Shown here one piece after another: positions 1 to 8,761 of a DNA stretch of 32,124 nt. The position numbers and the translations under genes were made by a program. The notes beneath the pieces are model-generated. The model was given only the letters and a program-made list of their open reading frames with translations, made no database searches and was not told where the DNA came from. The stretch is from Pleurocapsa sp. CCALA 161 (GTDB taxonomy: Bacteria > Cyanobacteriota > Cyanobacteriia > Cyanobacteriales > Xenococcaceae): NCBI RefSeq assembly GCF_003003995.1, contig NZ_PVWF01000058.1:1-32124 (forward strand), in the 5' to 3' direction. Each line of letters begins with the position of its first letter. The first letter of the stretch is position 1.

Positions 1-563
1 ATCTTCTCTCTAAACTCGTTCTAGCTTCTGGTGACGTTAGTTTGGTGCAGTTCGTGCAGAGGAGCAAAGGAGCGATCGCAGCAGCTCGTCATGCCTTACA
101 AGCAGGCTCTGGGGTAGTTGGAGACGTACCAGCCGTAGTTAACTCCTTCGATCAAACTAGATTGGTGGGTTTGGGATGTTCTACAACAACTTTAATAGAC
201 GATCCTCACATTACCAGCGCCGTAGAAGCCGAACAAGCATTTTGGCAGCAACCTCAATGGCAAGAACGACTTCAGCAAGTTCCAAAAGGTGCTATCTTGG
301 CGATCGGTTTTGCTCCCTCTGTTTTGATGTTTGCCTGCGAGTTAATCGAGAGCGGTCAACTGCAACCTGCTTTAGTTATTGGGATGCCCGTTGGTTTCAG
401 TCATGCTCCTATTGCCAAACGTAGATTGATGCGATCGGGCGTTCCTTATCTGACTATACAAGGTTCCCTAGGAGGAGGATTATTAGCAGCAGTGGCATTA
501 AATGCTTTGGCGGATTCGTTGATAGAAAAGCCAGATTGTCATTGTTATTTAAATGAGAGCTAG
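1..563 (+). CDS. coaR: CoaR-type cobalt-sensing MerR regulator, C-terminal part (partial at window edge)
   Basis: The reading frame is open from the window edge (frame starts at base 3) and ends at TAG 561-563, so the N-terminus lies outside. The visible part is a precorrin-8X methylmutase (CobH/CbiC) domain: LASGD, LIDDP, AIGFAPSVLMF, VIGMPVGF and a terminal GGGLLAAVALNAL segment. Two features point to the regulator CoaR rather than the enzyme. The residue before ASGD, where the enzyme has its catalytic His, is Leu (21-23). The C-terminus ends in Cys-His-Cys (537-545), the motif required for cobalt sensing in Synechocystis CoaR. CoaR is a MerR DNA-binding domain fused to this isomerase-like domain and controls the cobalt-exporting P-ATPase coaT. 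By analogy, the MerR domain and a divergent coaT should lie just left of the window (inference). Its 3' end faces the copper operon. Confidence 0.8.
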   Translation, partial: LLSKLVLASGDVSLVQFVQRSKGAIAAARHALQAGSGVVGDVPAVVNSFDQTRLVGLGCSTTTLIDDPHITSAVEAEQAFWQQPQWQERLQQVPKGAILAIGFAPSVLMFACELIESGQLQPALVIGMPVGFSHAPIAKRRLMRSGVPYLTIQGSLGGGLLAAVALNALADSLIEKPDCHCYLNES

Positions 564-627
564 TAGCGGTTAGTGCGATCGCCTTAATACTTCCAAAACC
601 TTTTTTATTTAAATAACTTCCGCTCGT

Positions 628-753
628 TCAATAATCGGTTCTACCATTAGTCTTGAGTAAACCCAAATCATCGTAATAGCGAATGGTTCTAATGGGAATA
701 CCACTTTCAGATGCGATCGCACCAATTAGTTTTAGTTTTTCTTGAGTTAACAT
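628..753 (-). pseudogene. Truncated MerR-family regulator (41 codons)
   Basis: This short frame encodes MLTQEKLKLIGAIASESGIP followed by IRTIRYYDDLGLL. That is the helix-turn-helix start of a MerR-family regulator, with the diagnostic T-I-R-Y-Y-[DE]-x-x-G-L-[IL] signature. It stops after 41 residues instead of the usual 130 or so, before the wing and the dimerisation and metal-binding helices. A strong ribosome-binding site (AGGAG, 7-nt spacer) precedes ATG 753, so it may still be translated. It sits as the last gene of the copper operon, where a cognate CueR-like regulator would be expected. Downstream sequence in other frames shows no convincing MerR remainder before coaR ends on the opposite strand. 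I read it as the 5' stump of a deleted regulator. A functional micro-HTH peptide is possible but unsupported. Confidence 0.7.
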
Positions 754-770
754 AATAAATCTCCTAATTG

Positions 771-1409
771 CTATAAAACCTCGATCGCTCCTTGAAACAT
801 ATTCATCCCGCAAGTAAACTCGTATTTGCCAGCTTTTTCGGGTGTAAACTCAATTGGTGTAACTTGATTTAGAGGTAATGTTTGAGCGATATGAAAGTCG
901 GGAAAACGAACTTCCTCAAGACAACTACTAGCATCTTTACGATTAAAGTTTAGCCGTACTTTTTGACCTGCTTGAACTACAATCTGACTGGGTTCGTAAC
1001 CGCCATCAACGGTGACAGTAATCTCTTGAATGCCTTCAGTAGCGATCGCTTTTGCCGATTTAGGTTTACTCAATAAGAACCACCAAAGTTCTAAACCAAT
1101 TAATCCCAATCCACCAACCGTAACGATAATCTTATTGCTTAACGGCTGTTCTATGGGTTGAAACTGTCCTGTTTGCTCCCTTTGCGATGGTTGCATTTCA
1201 TTCATGTTGTGAGGCATTTGGGCGACTGCATTACCTGAAGCAATTCCCAACACCATTCCCAAACTTACGATCCCGTAGCGTACCCTTCGGGTAATCGCCG
1301 TTTGCGGAGCAAGTCCTACGGACTCAGGCGTGGCGTTTGCGTAGCTGCCGTAGGCATAGTCATTCGCTTCGCGTACTTGATTTCGCGTGATCGCTTTCTT
1401 ATTTACCAT
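771..1409 (-). CDS. Membrane-anchored cupredoxin-domain protein of the copper operon
   Basis: This 212-aa protein ends in a cupredoxin domain (about 128-212). Likely copper ligands are C163 and possibly H173, C200 and M202/M204 in the C-terminal TCGMNMFQGAIEV segment. It has a signal-peptide-like hydrophobic stretch (about 46-64, ending NAVAQ), a Met/His-rich loop (MPHNMNEM) and a second membrane span (about 93-113). If the first span is cleaved or crosses outwards, the cupredoxin domain faces the cytoplasm (inference). I chose ATG 1409 because GGAGG lies 7 nt upstream; a TTG two codons earlier is less likely. Residues 10-45 are unusual: they are encoded by a hairpin-rich repeat inserted in frame ahead of the signal peptide. 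The gene follows the copper ATPase and a 25-codon ORF, so a copper-binding or delivery role is likely. The family is known next to Cu ATPases, but its exact job is not established. Confidence 0.8.
   Translation of the reverse strand: MVNKKAITRNQVREANDYAYGSYANATPESVGLAPQTAITRRVRYGIVSLGMVLGIASGNAVAQMPHNMNEMQPSQREQTGQFQPIEQPLSNKIIVTVGGLGLIGLELWWFLLSKPKSAKAIATEGIQEITVTVDGGYEPSQIVVQAGQKVRLNFNRKDASSCLEEVRFPDFHIAQTLPLNQVTPIEFTPEKAGKYEFTCGMNMFQGAIEVL
1281..1356. repeat. Palindromic repeat element inside the cupredoxin gene
   Basis: Three small perfect hairpins with 3-nt loops lie in a row: TACCCTTCGGGTA (1281-1293), AGTCCTACGGACT (1312-1324) and TGCCGTAGGCA (1346-1356). The middle one, with its flank GAGCAAGTCC...GGACTCAG, closely matches a copy in the STAND gene (26512-26524). 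The element is read in frame and adds about 35 residues of low-complexity sequence near the cupredoxin N-terminus. Confidence 0.75.
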
Positions 1410-1420
1410 TGTCAAACCTC

Positions 1421-1498
1421 CTATACAATCGCTCCCGAAATTACTCCAACCAGAAACCCAAATCCTACTAATGTTCCAAAAAAGATGATTGTCTTCAT
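1421..1498 (-). CDS. 25-residue hydrophobic membrane peptide
   Basis: This short ORF begins MKTIIFFGTLVGFGF and continues as a single uncharged hydrophobic helix with regularly spaced glycines, ending GAIV at TAG 1421-1423. Lys2 is its only charge, consistent with one membrane span. AGAGGA lies 8 nt before ATG 1498. The start is 12 nt after the copper ATPase stop codon. The stop overlaps the leader that carries the cupredoxin GGAGG site, so it is positioned like a translated operon member. I do not recognise a family. It may be a small subunit or stabiliser for the ATPase or cupredoxin, by analogy with other single-span microproteins of transporters. Coding status rests only on spacing, RBS and composition. 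Confidence 0.5.
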   Translation of the reverse strand: MKTIIFFGTLVGFGFLVGVISGAIV

Positions 1499-1510
1499 AT
1501 CGATATTCCT

Positions 1511-3820
1511 CTAACCAAGTATTTTTGGCTTAAAATTACGCAAACGCAGTGCATTTGTCACCACTGACACAGAACTAAACGCCATCGCTGCACCTGCAAT
1601 AATGGGACTCAGCAACCAACCAAAGAAGGGATAGAGGATTCCTGCTGCGATGGGAATTCCAGCCACATTGTAAATAAAAGCAAAGAAAAGATTTTGACGG
1701 ATATTACGAATAGTAGCGCGACTAAGTTGAATTGCTGTTACAATTCCCTGTAAATCTCCTGAAATCAAGGTAATATCGCTAGCAGCGATCGCAACATCCG
1801 TTCCCGTGCCAATTGCTATTCCTACGTCGGCTTGTGCTAGAGCAGGTGCGTCGTTAATGCCATCCCCTACCATTGCTACTATTTTACGGGGCGTATAAAG
1901 GTCGGAGTCGGAGGTCTCCTCCGACCACAGCCCCTCACCTTCCGATTGAATTTGCTCTACAGTAGCTGCTTTCTGTTCAGGACGAACTTCGGCAAAGACT
2001 CGTTTAATTCTCACTTCACGAGCGATCACTTCTGCGGTGCGGCGATTGTCTCCAGTTAACATCACCACTTCCAAGCCCATTTTCTGCAAAGCTCGAATGG
2101 CATTAACAGAAGAAGGTTTTACCGCATCAGCAATGCCCATAATGGCTTCAATTTTCCGCTCTACGGCAATCCAAATAACAGTTTTCCCGAGATCTTCCAA
2201 TCGCTCCCAATCTTTTTGTAAGTTACTGGTATCGATCCCTAACTCGTTCATCCAACGATGAGTGCCGATTTGTACCCATTGATCGGATACATACCCTTGA
2301 ACACCACTACCTGCGTTCGCTTCAAATTCTCTTGCTTCATTTAACTCTACTCTTTGCGATCGAGCGTAATTAACCACCGCCTCGGCTAGAGGGTGTTCGG
2401 AATTTCTCTCTACAGATGCAGCCAGACGTAATAAATTTAGCTCGTTGCTGTTGGCAATACCATTGACAGTTACAAAATCAGTCACAGTCGGTTTACCTTG
2501 GGTAATCGTTCCCGTTTTATCGAGGACGATCGCTTTTAACTTGTGCGCCATTTCTAAACTTTCTGCGCCTTTAATCAGGATGCCATTTTCTGCCCCTTTC
2601 CCTGTTCCTACCATAATTGAAGTTGGGGTTGCCAAACCAAGCGCACAGGGACAGGCAATAATTAATACGCCGACTGTGGTAATCAAAGCCATCGTTACAT
2701 TCCCCATGATGTTGTACCAGAGGATAAAAGTAGCGATCGCAATGGCAATCACAGCAGGTACAAACCATCCCGTCACGCGATCGGCTAAACGTTGTATCGG
2801 TGCTTTTGAGCCTTGTGCTTGCTGCACCAGTTTGACAATCTGCGCTAAGAAAGTATCTTTACCGACTCTGGTTGCTCTGAATTTAAAGCTACCAGTTCTA
2901 TTAATCGTCGCACCAATAACTTCATTGCCAGGATGCTTTTTCACAGGAATGCTTTCACCCGTAACCATCGCTTCATCAATGGTGGAAGCACCTTCAACGA
3001 TCTCACCATCGACGGGAATCTTTTCGCCTGGGCGTACCAAAATGATATCTCCTAAAACTACCTCAGCGATGGGAATATCGACCTCGCGATCGCCACGAAT
3101 CACCCGTGCTGTTTTCGCACCTAAACCCATCAGCTTACGAATTGCTTCTGAAGTTTGTCCTTTGGCTCGATTTTCTAATAATCTTCCCAGCAAAATAAGG
3201 GCAATAATTACTGATGCTGCTTCAAAGTAGACATCAGGTGTAAGTCCCTGCGCGATAAACCACTGCGGAAAAAAGGTGGGAAAAAGGGAATAGAGGTAAG
3301 CCGTACCCGTGCCGATCGCTACTAGGGTATCCATTGTTGCTGTATGGCGTTTTAGGGCTTTCCCAGCATTAATAAAGAAGGACGATCCACACCAAAATAG
3401 TACGGGTGCAGTCAGTACTAATTGCAGCCAGGAATTGTGCATCCATGCAGGAATAAAAGGAATGGGCAATCCTGTCATCATCGGCAGCGAACCAATAACT
3501 AGAATGGCACTAACAATTCCGCTAACCCATACCTTGCGAGTCAGTTGGCGATTTTCGACTTGACGTTCTCGTCTTTCGGTATCATCTTCTGGAGCAAGTA
3601 TATCCTCTTGCATGGGGACGGCAGAATATCCTGCTGCATCGACGGCATCCTGTATCGCTGCTACATCAGTTATCCTAGAGTCATAAGTAACGCTGGCTTG
3701 TTCGGCACCAAAATTGACGTTACATTCGTTTACGCCTGGAACCGAGCGAATTGAATCTTCGATATTCCTGGCACAAGAAGCACAACTCATGCCTCGCAGT
3801 TTTAGATTAGTATTTTCCAC
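1511..3820 (-). CDS. copA: Copper-transporting P1B-type ATPase (PacS/CtaA/CopA family)
   Basis: This 769-aa P1B-1 ATPase moves Cu(I) across a membrane using ATP. It has an N-terminal heavy-metal domain with MSCASC (M11-C16), the membrane CPC pair (C390, C392), the phosphorylated Asp in DKTGT (D434), SEHPLAEAV, and [10 protein letters not shown]. The last helices contain YNVAG and [16 protein letters not shown], typical of Cu(I) rather than Zn, Cd or Co pumps; CoaT has SPC instead of CPC. The start is GTG 3820, set by AGGAG 7 nt upstream; a nearby ATG is out of frame. About 18 residues just before GDGIND (roughly 627-644) are encoded by a palindromic insert (1907-1925) where relatives run straight into the motif. 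It follows the Atx1-like chaperone. Whether it serves thylakoid supply (PacS), import (CtaA) or efflux cannot be decided from sequence. Confidence 0.93.
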   Translation of the reverse strand: MENTNLKLRGMSCASCARNIEDSIRSVPGVNECNVNFGAEQASVTYDSRITDVAAIQDAVDAAGYSAVPMQEDILAPEDDTERRERQVENRQLTRKVWVSGIVSAILVIGSLPMMTGLPIPFIPAWMHNSWLQLVLTAPVLFWCGSSFFINAGKALKRHTATMDTLVAIGTGTAYLYSLFPTFFPQWFIAQGLTPDVYFEAASVIIALILLGRLLENRAKGQTSEAIRKLMGLGAKTARVIRGDREVDIPIAEVVLGDIILVRPGEKIPVDGEIVEGASTIDEAMVTGESIPVKKHPGNEVIGATINRTGSFKFRATRVGKDTFLAQIVKLVQQAQGSKAPIQRLADRVTGWFVPAVIAIAIATFILWYNIMGNVTMALITTVGVLIIACPCALGLATPTSIMVGTGKGAENGILIKGAESLEMAHKLKAIVLDKTGTITQGKPTVTDFVTVNGIANSNELNLLRLAASVERNSEHPLAEAVVNYARSQRVELNEAREFEANAGSGVQGYVSDQWVQIGTHRWMNELGIDTSNLQKDWERLEDLGKTVIWIAVERKIEAIMGIADAVKPSSVNAIRALQKMGLEVVMLTGDNRRTAEVIAREVRIKRVFAEVRPEQKAATVEQIQSEGEGLWSEETSDSDLYTPRKIVAMVGDGINDAPALAQADVGIAIGTGTDVAIAASDITLISGDLQGIVTAIQLSRATIRNIRQNLFFAFIYNVAGIPIAAGILYPFFGWLLSPIIAGAAMAFSSVSVVTNALRLRNFKPKILG
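1907..1925. repeat. Hairpin insert inside the copper ATPase gene
   Basis: The sequence GTCGGAGGTCTCCTCCGAC is an 8-bp perfect stem with a 3-nt loop, preceded by a partial direct repeat (GGTCGGA at 1900-1906). It encodes part of an extra loop immediately before the conserved GDGIND motif, in frame. Shape and 3-nt loop resemble the element in the neighbouring cupredoxin gene, although the sequence differs. Confidence 0.65.
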
Positions 3821-3862
3821 TTCATATCTCCTGACTTGGTTTTAAATAATGCCAAGCATTCT

Positions 3863-4057
3863 TCAGGCAACGGTATAACCTGCCTCTGTAATCGCTTGCG
3901 AGATCTCAGCTTCTGATGCTTGTGTGTCAACTTCGACAAGCTTAGTCTTGGAATCGGTTTGTACGGTTGCGGCTGGATCGATTGTTTTAATTGCTTTGGT
4001 AATGGTATCTCCACAAGCCGAACAAGCCATGTTGGGAACTTTAAGTTGTAATGTCAT
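3863..4057 (-). CDS. atx1: Atx1-like copper metallochaperone (HMA domain)
   Basis: This 64-aa protein is a single heavy-metal-associated domain with the Cu(I) site MACSACG (C12, C15). Length and start (MTLQLKVP) closely resemble Synechocystis Atx1, which hands Cu(I) to PacS and CtaA. It lies 42 nt upstream of the copper ATPase in the same direction, fitting donor and recipient in one operon. Two adjacent ATGs (4060 and 4057) follow AGGG at 5 or 8 nt; I use 4057 because it reproduces the Atx1 N-terminus. Longer starts would overlap the promoter. Atx1 of Synechocystis has a loop His as an extra ligand; I see no obvious equivalent here, as in CopZ-type chaperones. Expression probably starts at the MerR-type promoter just upstream. 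Confidence 0.9.
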   Translation of the reverse strand: MTLQLKVPNMACSACGDTITKAIKTIDPAATVQTDSKTKLVEVDTQASEAEISQAITEAGYTVA

Positions 4058-4088
4058 CATTTCTACCCTATGAAGATCGATTACTTTT

Positions 4089-4120
4089 ATTATGAAGTCT
4101 TTAGTCAACTAGAGAGTCAA
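4089..4120 (-). promoter_or_regulatory. MerR-type promoter/operator of the copper operon
   Basis: Read on the minus strand, TTGACT (-35, 4120-4115) and CATAAT (-10, 4094-4089) are separated by 20 bp instead of 17. The spacer contains the near-perfect dyad CTCTAGT-TG-ACTAAAG. A long spacer with a central dyad is the hallmark of promoters untwisted by MerR-family activators such as CueR and CoaR. The expected transcript start lies about 20 nt before the atx1 start codon. The cognate regulator could be the truncated merR's lost parent, a CueR elsewhere, or CoaR itself; sequence does not decide. Confidence 0.65.
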
Positions 4121-4251
4121 GAGGGTAAAAAAGAAAAATTAAAAATCTATGTTGTTTTATATCTAGGCTAAACTCCCTAATTGATTCTGTTGCAAAAACT
4201 TGAGATCAATCTGTAGTATGTTTTAAATAACAATTGCTACTAAAAAGGTGA

Positions 4252-4764
4252 ACTCAACAAGTCGATTGGATTGCTTCAGATTTTGGCAGCTTGATGGTTA
4301 AAAGTAATGGCGTTAAACAACAGACTGAATTAGATAACCGCAACCAGGCTTTAGAAATAATGCTAAATACTCTTGTCCAAGGGTCAACTAAAGTTTTAGA
4401 TAACCTAGAGCAAATAGATGTCGTTGGTCATCGGGTAGTTCATGGAGGTGCGGAATATTCCCAGCCGACGATAATTACATCTGAAGTTAAAAATGCGATC
4501 GCTGATTTAATTCCCCTTGCTCCTAATCATAATCCTGCTCATCTCGAAGGGATAAATGCGATCGCTCAAATTCTTCCTAATATCACTCAAATAGCCGTAT
4601 TCGACACTGCTTTTCACCGTCAAATACCCAAACCTGCTAAAGTTTATCCCCTACCCTATGAATGGTTTAAAAGAGGGATTCAACGTTATGGTTTAAATGG
4701 AGGGGAAACAGGGCGTAATTTTGAAACAAAAAACCACAATGGCGATCGCGTGATGGTAAATTAA
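4252..4764 (+). pseudogene. ackA: Acetate kinase remnant
   Basis: The frame from 4252 reads VDWIASDFGSLMVKSNG, then VVGHRVVHGG, PLAPNHNPAHLEGI and VFDTAFH. These are consecutive conserved blocks of acetate kinase (acetate + ATP to acetyl phosphate). About 60-70 N-terminal residues with the phosphate-binding NAGSSS motif are missing, because an in-frame TGA (4249-4251) precedes the homology. At the C-terminal side, RYGFHGxSH, which carries a catalytic His, decays to RYGLNGGE, and the remaining roughly 220 residues are absent. The usable ATG is 4291 or 4294. The enzyme cannot be active. The following 4765-4983 contains short coding-like stretches in alternating frames that I cannot assign. Confidence 0.85.
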
Positions 4765-4884
4765 TCCCTTTTTCAGAATCAAATAATACTTTGCCATTTA
4801 AAACAAGCTGAAATAACTTTAGAAATAGCTCCAGAGTAGAGGTTGTTTCTGTAATTACTAAACCATCAGCAGAAAGTAAAAAGG

Positions 4885-4908
4885 CTTAAGCTTTAATTAA
4901 AGCTTAAG
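4885..4908. repeat. Perfect 24-bp palindrome between ackA remnant and lysS
   Basis: A 24-nt stretch is its own reverse complement, with half-site CTTAAGCTTTAA. It lies in the 219-nt gap between the plus-strand ackA remnant and the 3' end of lysS. It lacks a GC stem and a T-run, so a standard intrinsic terminator is unlikely. It could form a cruciform or bind a dimeric protein. Confidence 0.6.
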
Positions 4909-4983
4909 ATGTGGCGATCGCTGTAGATTAATTCGATCTTGTCCCTTGTCATTAGTGAAAGGAAATTAGTGACCGCTAGCTAA

Positions 4984-6705
4984 TTACACTTCGCGATCGA
5001 AGCCAAACTTGTCTCGGATTTGTAAATTAAAGTACTGTCCCACAGAACCAGTTTCTTTCAATTCTTTATAGATCTGTTCAGGCACTTGAGCATATTTATA
5101 GACGCTACCGTTACCAAAGACAACTCGCAGAGTTTGTTTGTCGGCATCGTAGTCAAAGTCTTTAATTGCCGTACTTTGATTTTTCAGTAGTGGGAAAGCA
5201 ATGACATCGCGGATGCTAGGAGAGTCAGTTAACAGCATGACTAGACGATCTATACCGATGCCTAAGCCAGCAGTAGGAGGCATTCCGTATTCTAAGGCTG
5301 CTAAAAAGTCTTCATCAATGTCGTTAGCTTCTAAGTCTCCTGCTGCTTTTTTGGCTGCTTGAGCCTCAAGTCTAGCTCGTTGATCTAGAGGATCGGTTAA
5401 CTCTGAGAAGCTATTAGCGGTTTCTCTACCCACCATAAATAGTTCAAACCTTTCAACTAATCCTGGTTTGTCGCGGTGGGGTTTTGCTAGGGGCGAGATT
5501 TCTACGGGATAGTCGATAATAAAAGTCGGCTGGATCAAAGTGTTCTCTACTTTCTGTTCAAAAGCCTCGTTAAGCAATTTACCAATAGTTTGACAGTCTG
5601 CGGGAACTTCGATACCTGCTGCTTGGGCTGCGGTTTTCGCCGACTCGAAGTCAGTAAACTGAGTAAAGTCAACCCCAGTCGTATCTTGAACAATTTCGTG
5701 CATGGTTATTCTGCGCCAGGGGGGAGTTAAATCTATTTCCTCTCCTTGGTAGGTAACTTTAGTTGTGTCTAAAACTTCCTGGGCTACGTCGCTAATCATA
5801 GTTTCTGTCAACGCCATCATGTCGTGATAGTCAGCATAGGCTTGATACACTTCAATGGAAGTAAACTCTGGATTATGGCGCGTCGAAACTCCTTCGTTGC
5901 GGAAGATTCTGCCCAGTTCAAATACTCGCTCAAACCCACCGACGATCAGTCTTTTCAGATGTAACTCAGTGGCAATGCGGAGATACAAATCCATCTCCAA
6001 AGTGTTGTGATAGGTAATAAAAGGACGAGCTTCAGCACCACCTGCTTCGCTTTGCAAAACTGGAGTTTCAATTTCTAAAAAGTCTCTGGTTTCTAAATAA
6101 CGACGAATCGCTGCGGTAATTTTGGCGCGCAGGCGAAAAGTCTGTCTTACCTGGGGATTAACAATCAGATCTACATAACGCTGACGATAGCGTTTTTCGG
6201 TATCGGTTAAACCGTGCCATTTATCAGGCAAAGGCAATAAAGATTTAGTCAGAATTTGAAACTCGCTGACGTAAACTGAAAGTTCACCCTTTTCCGTCCG
6301 TTTAAGCGTGCCTTTAACACCTAAAATATCTCCTGTGTCAGAAAGCTTTTTGAGGTGATTAAATGCCCCCACTAATTCTGACATAGTGTTGTTAATATTT
6401 TTTTTCTCTAGATAAAGCTGAATTTTTCCTGTCTCATCCTGGAGTTCAAAAAACGCCAGCTTACCAAAGACGCGACGCGCCATAATTCTACCAGCGATCG
6501 CTACTCGATCTGCTACTTCCTCTCCCGCAGCTAAATCGACATATTTTTCTTGTAACTCAGCAGCATGATGACTCGATTCCCATTTATAAGCATAGGGATT
6601 TAAGCCCAACTCCTTAATCTGGGCTACCTTTTCGATTCTGGTAGCGCGAATTTCGTCTAAGTTAGAACCACTCTGAGGCTTATGTTGGGAATTATCTGCT
6701 GCCAT
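4984..6705 (-). CDS. lysS: Lysyl-tRNA synthetase, class II, with KTSC tail
   Basis: This 573-aa enzyme charges tRNA-Lys with lysine in the cytoplasm. An N-terminal OB-fold anticodon-binding domain (about 60-170, [20 protein letters not shown]) is followed by the class II core. Motif 2 is [18 protein letters not shown] and motif 3 is [20 protein letters not shown]. The normal synthetase end, [11 protein letters not shown], is followed by about 65 residues ([20 protein letters not shown] through the YxxVP region) matching the KTSC domain. That domain is named for its position at the C-terminus of some lysyl-tRNA synthetases and has no firmly known role. The start ATG has no clear Shine-Dalgarno, as in many cyanobacterial genes. 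It stands alone; mntB ends 243 nt upstream on the same strand. A TATAAT-like -10 on the minus strand at 6884-6889 is a weak promoter candidate. Confidence 0.96.
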   Translation of the reverse strand: MAADNSQHKPQSGSNLDEIRATRIEKVAQIKELGLNPYAYKWESSHHAAELQEKYVDLAAGEEVADRVAIAGRIMARRVFGKLAFFELQDETGKIQLYLEKKNINNTMSELVGAFNHLKKLSDTGDILGVKGTLKRTEKGELSVYVSEFQILTKSLLPLPDKWHGLTDTEKRYRQRYVDLIVNPQVRQTFRLRAKITAAIRRYLETRDFLEIETPVLQSEAGGAEARPFITYHNTLEMDLYLRIATELHLKRLIVGGFERVFELGRIFRNEGVSTRHNPEFTSIEVYQAYADYHDMMALTETMISDVAQEVLDTTKVTYQGEEIDLTPPWRRITMHEIVQDTTGVDFTQFTDFESAKTAAQAAGIEVPADCQTIGKLLNEAFEQKVENTLIQPTFIIDYPVEISPLAKPHRDKPGLVERFELFMVGRETANSFSELTDPLDQRARLEAQAAKKAAGDLEANDIDEDFLAALEYGMPPTAGLGIGIDRLVMLLTDSPSIRDVIAFPLLKNQSTAIKDFDYDADKQTLRVVFGNGSVYKYAQVPEQIYKELKETGSVGQYFNLQIRDKFGFDREV

Positions 6706-6948
6706 TACTACTAAAATTTAAATAAATCGAGATTAAGTTGATCTGTCATTTGCGCGATCGTCAAGCGCTTAATTTCTTAAAGAAAAAATCTCCAGGATTT
6801 CGACGGCTCGTTTTTTAACCGTAAGTAAAATTTGCTACTCATACTTACAGGTTAAAGATGCTGCTTTGGTACAAACAGATTGAATTATAACGTATCTGAG
6901 GGCTACCACTTGAGCGTTGCTGAAATTTATTACAGGTACAGAAATTAC

Positions 6949-7860
6949 TCAACCCGCAATTCCATTGTCTTCGGCTTGATTTTCAACTGGCACTAATTGC
7001 TGATGAGAATTTTGAGCCAAGATGCCATATTTGGGTGCAAAGACCATTGCTACCATGAACAACATCGTCAAAAGTACCACGATCGCTCCACCTGTAGATA
7101 CATCAAAATGGTAGCTCAGATAAGTCCCCCCAACACAAGAAAATACACTCGTGGCAATAGAAATTCCTAACATACGGTCAAAACGATCGCTTAACAGGTA
7201 AGCTGTCGATCCTGGGGTTACCAGCATGGCAATAACAAGAATAATACCTGCGGTTTGCAGTGCGGTGACGATGGTAAGGGCCAGCACCGAAAGCAGTGTA
7301 TAATACATAAATTGCGTATTAAGACCAATAGCTTGAGCGTGATTGGGGTCAAAACAAAATAATAGTAGGTCTTTGCGTCGAATCAAAATCACCATTAGAG
7401 TGATTGTACCTGCGATTAAAGTTTGAATGATGTCCTGTGGGGATATACCTAGTACGTTACCAAACAGAATATGAAATAGATCGATATTACTGGGAATTTT
7501 AGTAACCAGCACCAAACCAAAAGCAAAAAAGCCTGTAAACACTACTCCAATAACGGCATCTTCTTTAAGGCGAGTTTTTGATTTAATATAGCCAATCGCC
7601 ACTGTAGCCCCAAATCCAAAGACAAACGCACCGATCGCAAAGGGTATATTTAGGGCATAAGCAACTACCACTCCAGGCACAACCGCATGGGAAACCGCAT
7701 CTCCCATTAGTGACCAGCCCTTGAGGGTAATATAACAAGAAAGCACTGCGCACACTAAACCAACAAAGGCACTAACCCAGATAGCCTGAACTAAAAACCC
7801 ATACTGCAAGGGTTCAATCAGCCAGTCTACCAGGGGAAAATTCGCCATTAAATTACTCAT
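6949..7860 (-). CDS. mntB: Manganese ABC transporter, membrane permease
   Basis: This 303-aa protein has about eight hydrophobic spans and belongs to the ABC-3 (MntB/ZnuB) permease family. Family marks include the segment [20 protein letters not shown] near residue 48 and a late [10 protein letters not shown] motif. It forms the channel for metal delivered by MntC, powered by MntA. Its ATG overlaps the mntA stop (ATGA, 7857-7860), showing translational coupling. Gene order mntC-mntA-mntB is the same as in Synechocystis. Zinc or iron cannot be ruled out from the permease alone; the manganese call rests on the binding protein. The C-terminal tail after the last span ([18 protein letters not shown]) is polar and probably cytoplasmic. 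Confidence 0.9.
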   Translation of the reverse strand: MSNLMANFPLVDWLIEPLQYGFLVQAIWVSAFVGLVCAVLSCYITLKGWSLMGDAVSHAVVPGVVVAYALNIPFAIGAFVFGFGATVAIGYIKSKTRLKEDAVIGVVFTGFFAFGLVLVTKIPSNIDLFHILFGNVLGISPQDIIQTLIAGTITLMVILIRRKDLLLFCFDPNHAQAIGLNTQFMYYTLLSVLALTIVTALQTAGIILVIAMLVTPGSTAYLLSDRFDRMLGISIATSVFSCVGGTYLSYHFDVSTGGAIVVLLTMLFMVAMVFAPKYGILAQNSHQQLVPVENQAEDNGIAG

Positions 7861-8639
7861 GCATCTACCTCGGATGTCTGGAACATTTGGCGTAAGCTTG
7901 TGACTGGTAAACCACCGAAGGTCATGGTTAAGTTTTCTTCGGTAAAGGTTTCTTCAGTTGTTCCAGCAGCAAGAATGGTTTGGTTAAGAAGAATTGTGCG
8001 ATCGCAAAACGTAGAAATAGAAGCTAAATCATGGGTGGATACTAAAATGGTATGTCCTTCATCTCGTAGCTGGATCAGCAGATCGATAATTCGTTTTTCT
8101 GTTTTAATATCCACACCCGTAAATGGTTCATCCAGTAAAATTACTTTCCCTTCTTGAGCCAAAGCACGTGCCAAAAATGCTCTTTTTTTCTGACCTCCAG
8201 ACAGTTCGCCGATTTGATGGTGACGAAAATCAATCATGCCCACTCGTTCTAAACTTTCCATGACTAGCCGACGATCTTTGGCACTAGGAATACGCAGTAG
8301 GTTCATATAGCCGTAGCGTCCCATCATGACTACCTCAAATACGCTCACAGGAAAATTCCAGTCCACTTCATCCGACTGAGGTACATACGCCATTAACTGG
8401 TTTTTTTGAGCTTTTTGCACGGTCAGACCAGCAACGCGAATTTGTCCCTGGCTGGGTTTTAAAAATCCCATGATGGATTTAAATAAGGTAGATTTGCCAC
8501 TGCCGTTTGGTCCTACTAAAGCAGTAATGCTGCCTGGTTCTATAGTGCAGTTAGCGTTATAAAGAGCGAGTTTAGCATTGCTATAGGTAACGCTGAGGTT
8601 ATGGACAGTGATATCAAGAGTTTGGGTTGCATTTGGCAT
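7857..8639 (-). CDS. mntA: Manganese ABC transporter, ATP-binding protein
   Basis: This 260-aa ABC ATPase energises the MntB permease. Walker A is GPNGSGKST (residues 43-51), the Q-loop is [11 protein letters not shown], the ABC signature is LSGGQKKR, Walker B is KVILLDEPF, and the switch His lies in VSTHDLAS. The sequence [21 protein letters not shown] after the Q-loop is typical of the Mn/Zn/Fe chelate branch. It is preceded by AGGGAAA before ATG 8639 and lies 122 nt after mntC. Its stop overlaps mntB. All nucleotide-binding residues are intact. Confidence 0.93.
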   Translation of the reverse strand: MPNATQTLDITVHNLSVTYSNAKLALYNANCTIEPGSITALVGPNGSGKSTLFKSIMGFLKPSQGQIRVAGLTVQKAQKNQLMAYVPQSDEVDWNFPVSVFEVVMMGRYGYMNLLRIPSAKDRRLVMESLERVGMIDFRHHQIGELSGGQKKRAFLARALAQEGKVILLDEPFTGVDIKTEKRIIDLLIQLRDEGHTILVSTHDLASISTFCDRTILLNQTILAAGTTEETFTEENLTMTFGGLPVTSLRQMFQTSEVDA

Positions 8640-8761
8640 AATCGGTTTTCCCTGGTTTTGAATAGAAAGGTGAATTGAGCAGTTAATTAAACATTGAAGT
8701 CGAAAAACTTAAAAATTAAATCTTGATTTGGTTCTAATTCTTCAGACTGACAGATGCGAAA

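Noticed and set aside
2445-3230. Plus-strand 261-codon ORF antisense to the copper ATPase
   Set aside because: It lies wholly within the well-supported ATPase gene and its translation shows no recognisable domain.
3802-4014. Minus-strand 70-codon ORF overlapping atx1 and the ATPase start
   Set aside because: Out of frame with both; its composition fits a shadow frame, and the AGGAG nearby serves the ATPase GTG start.
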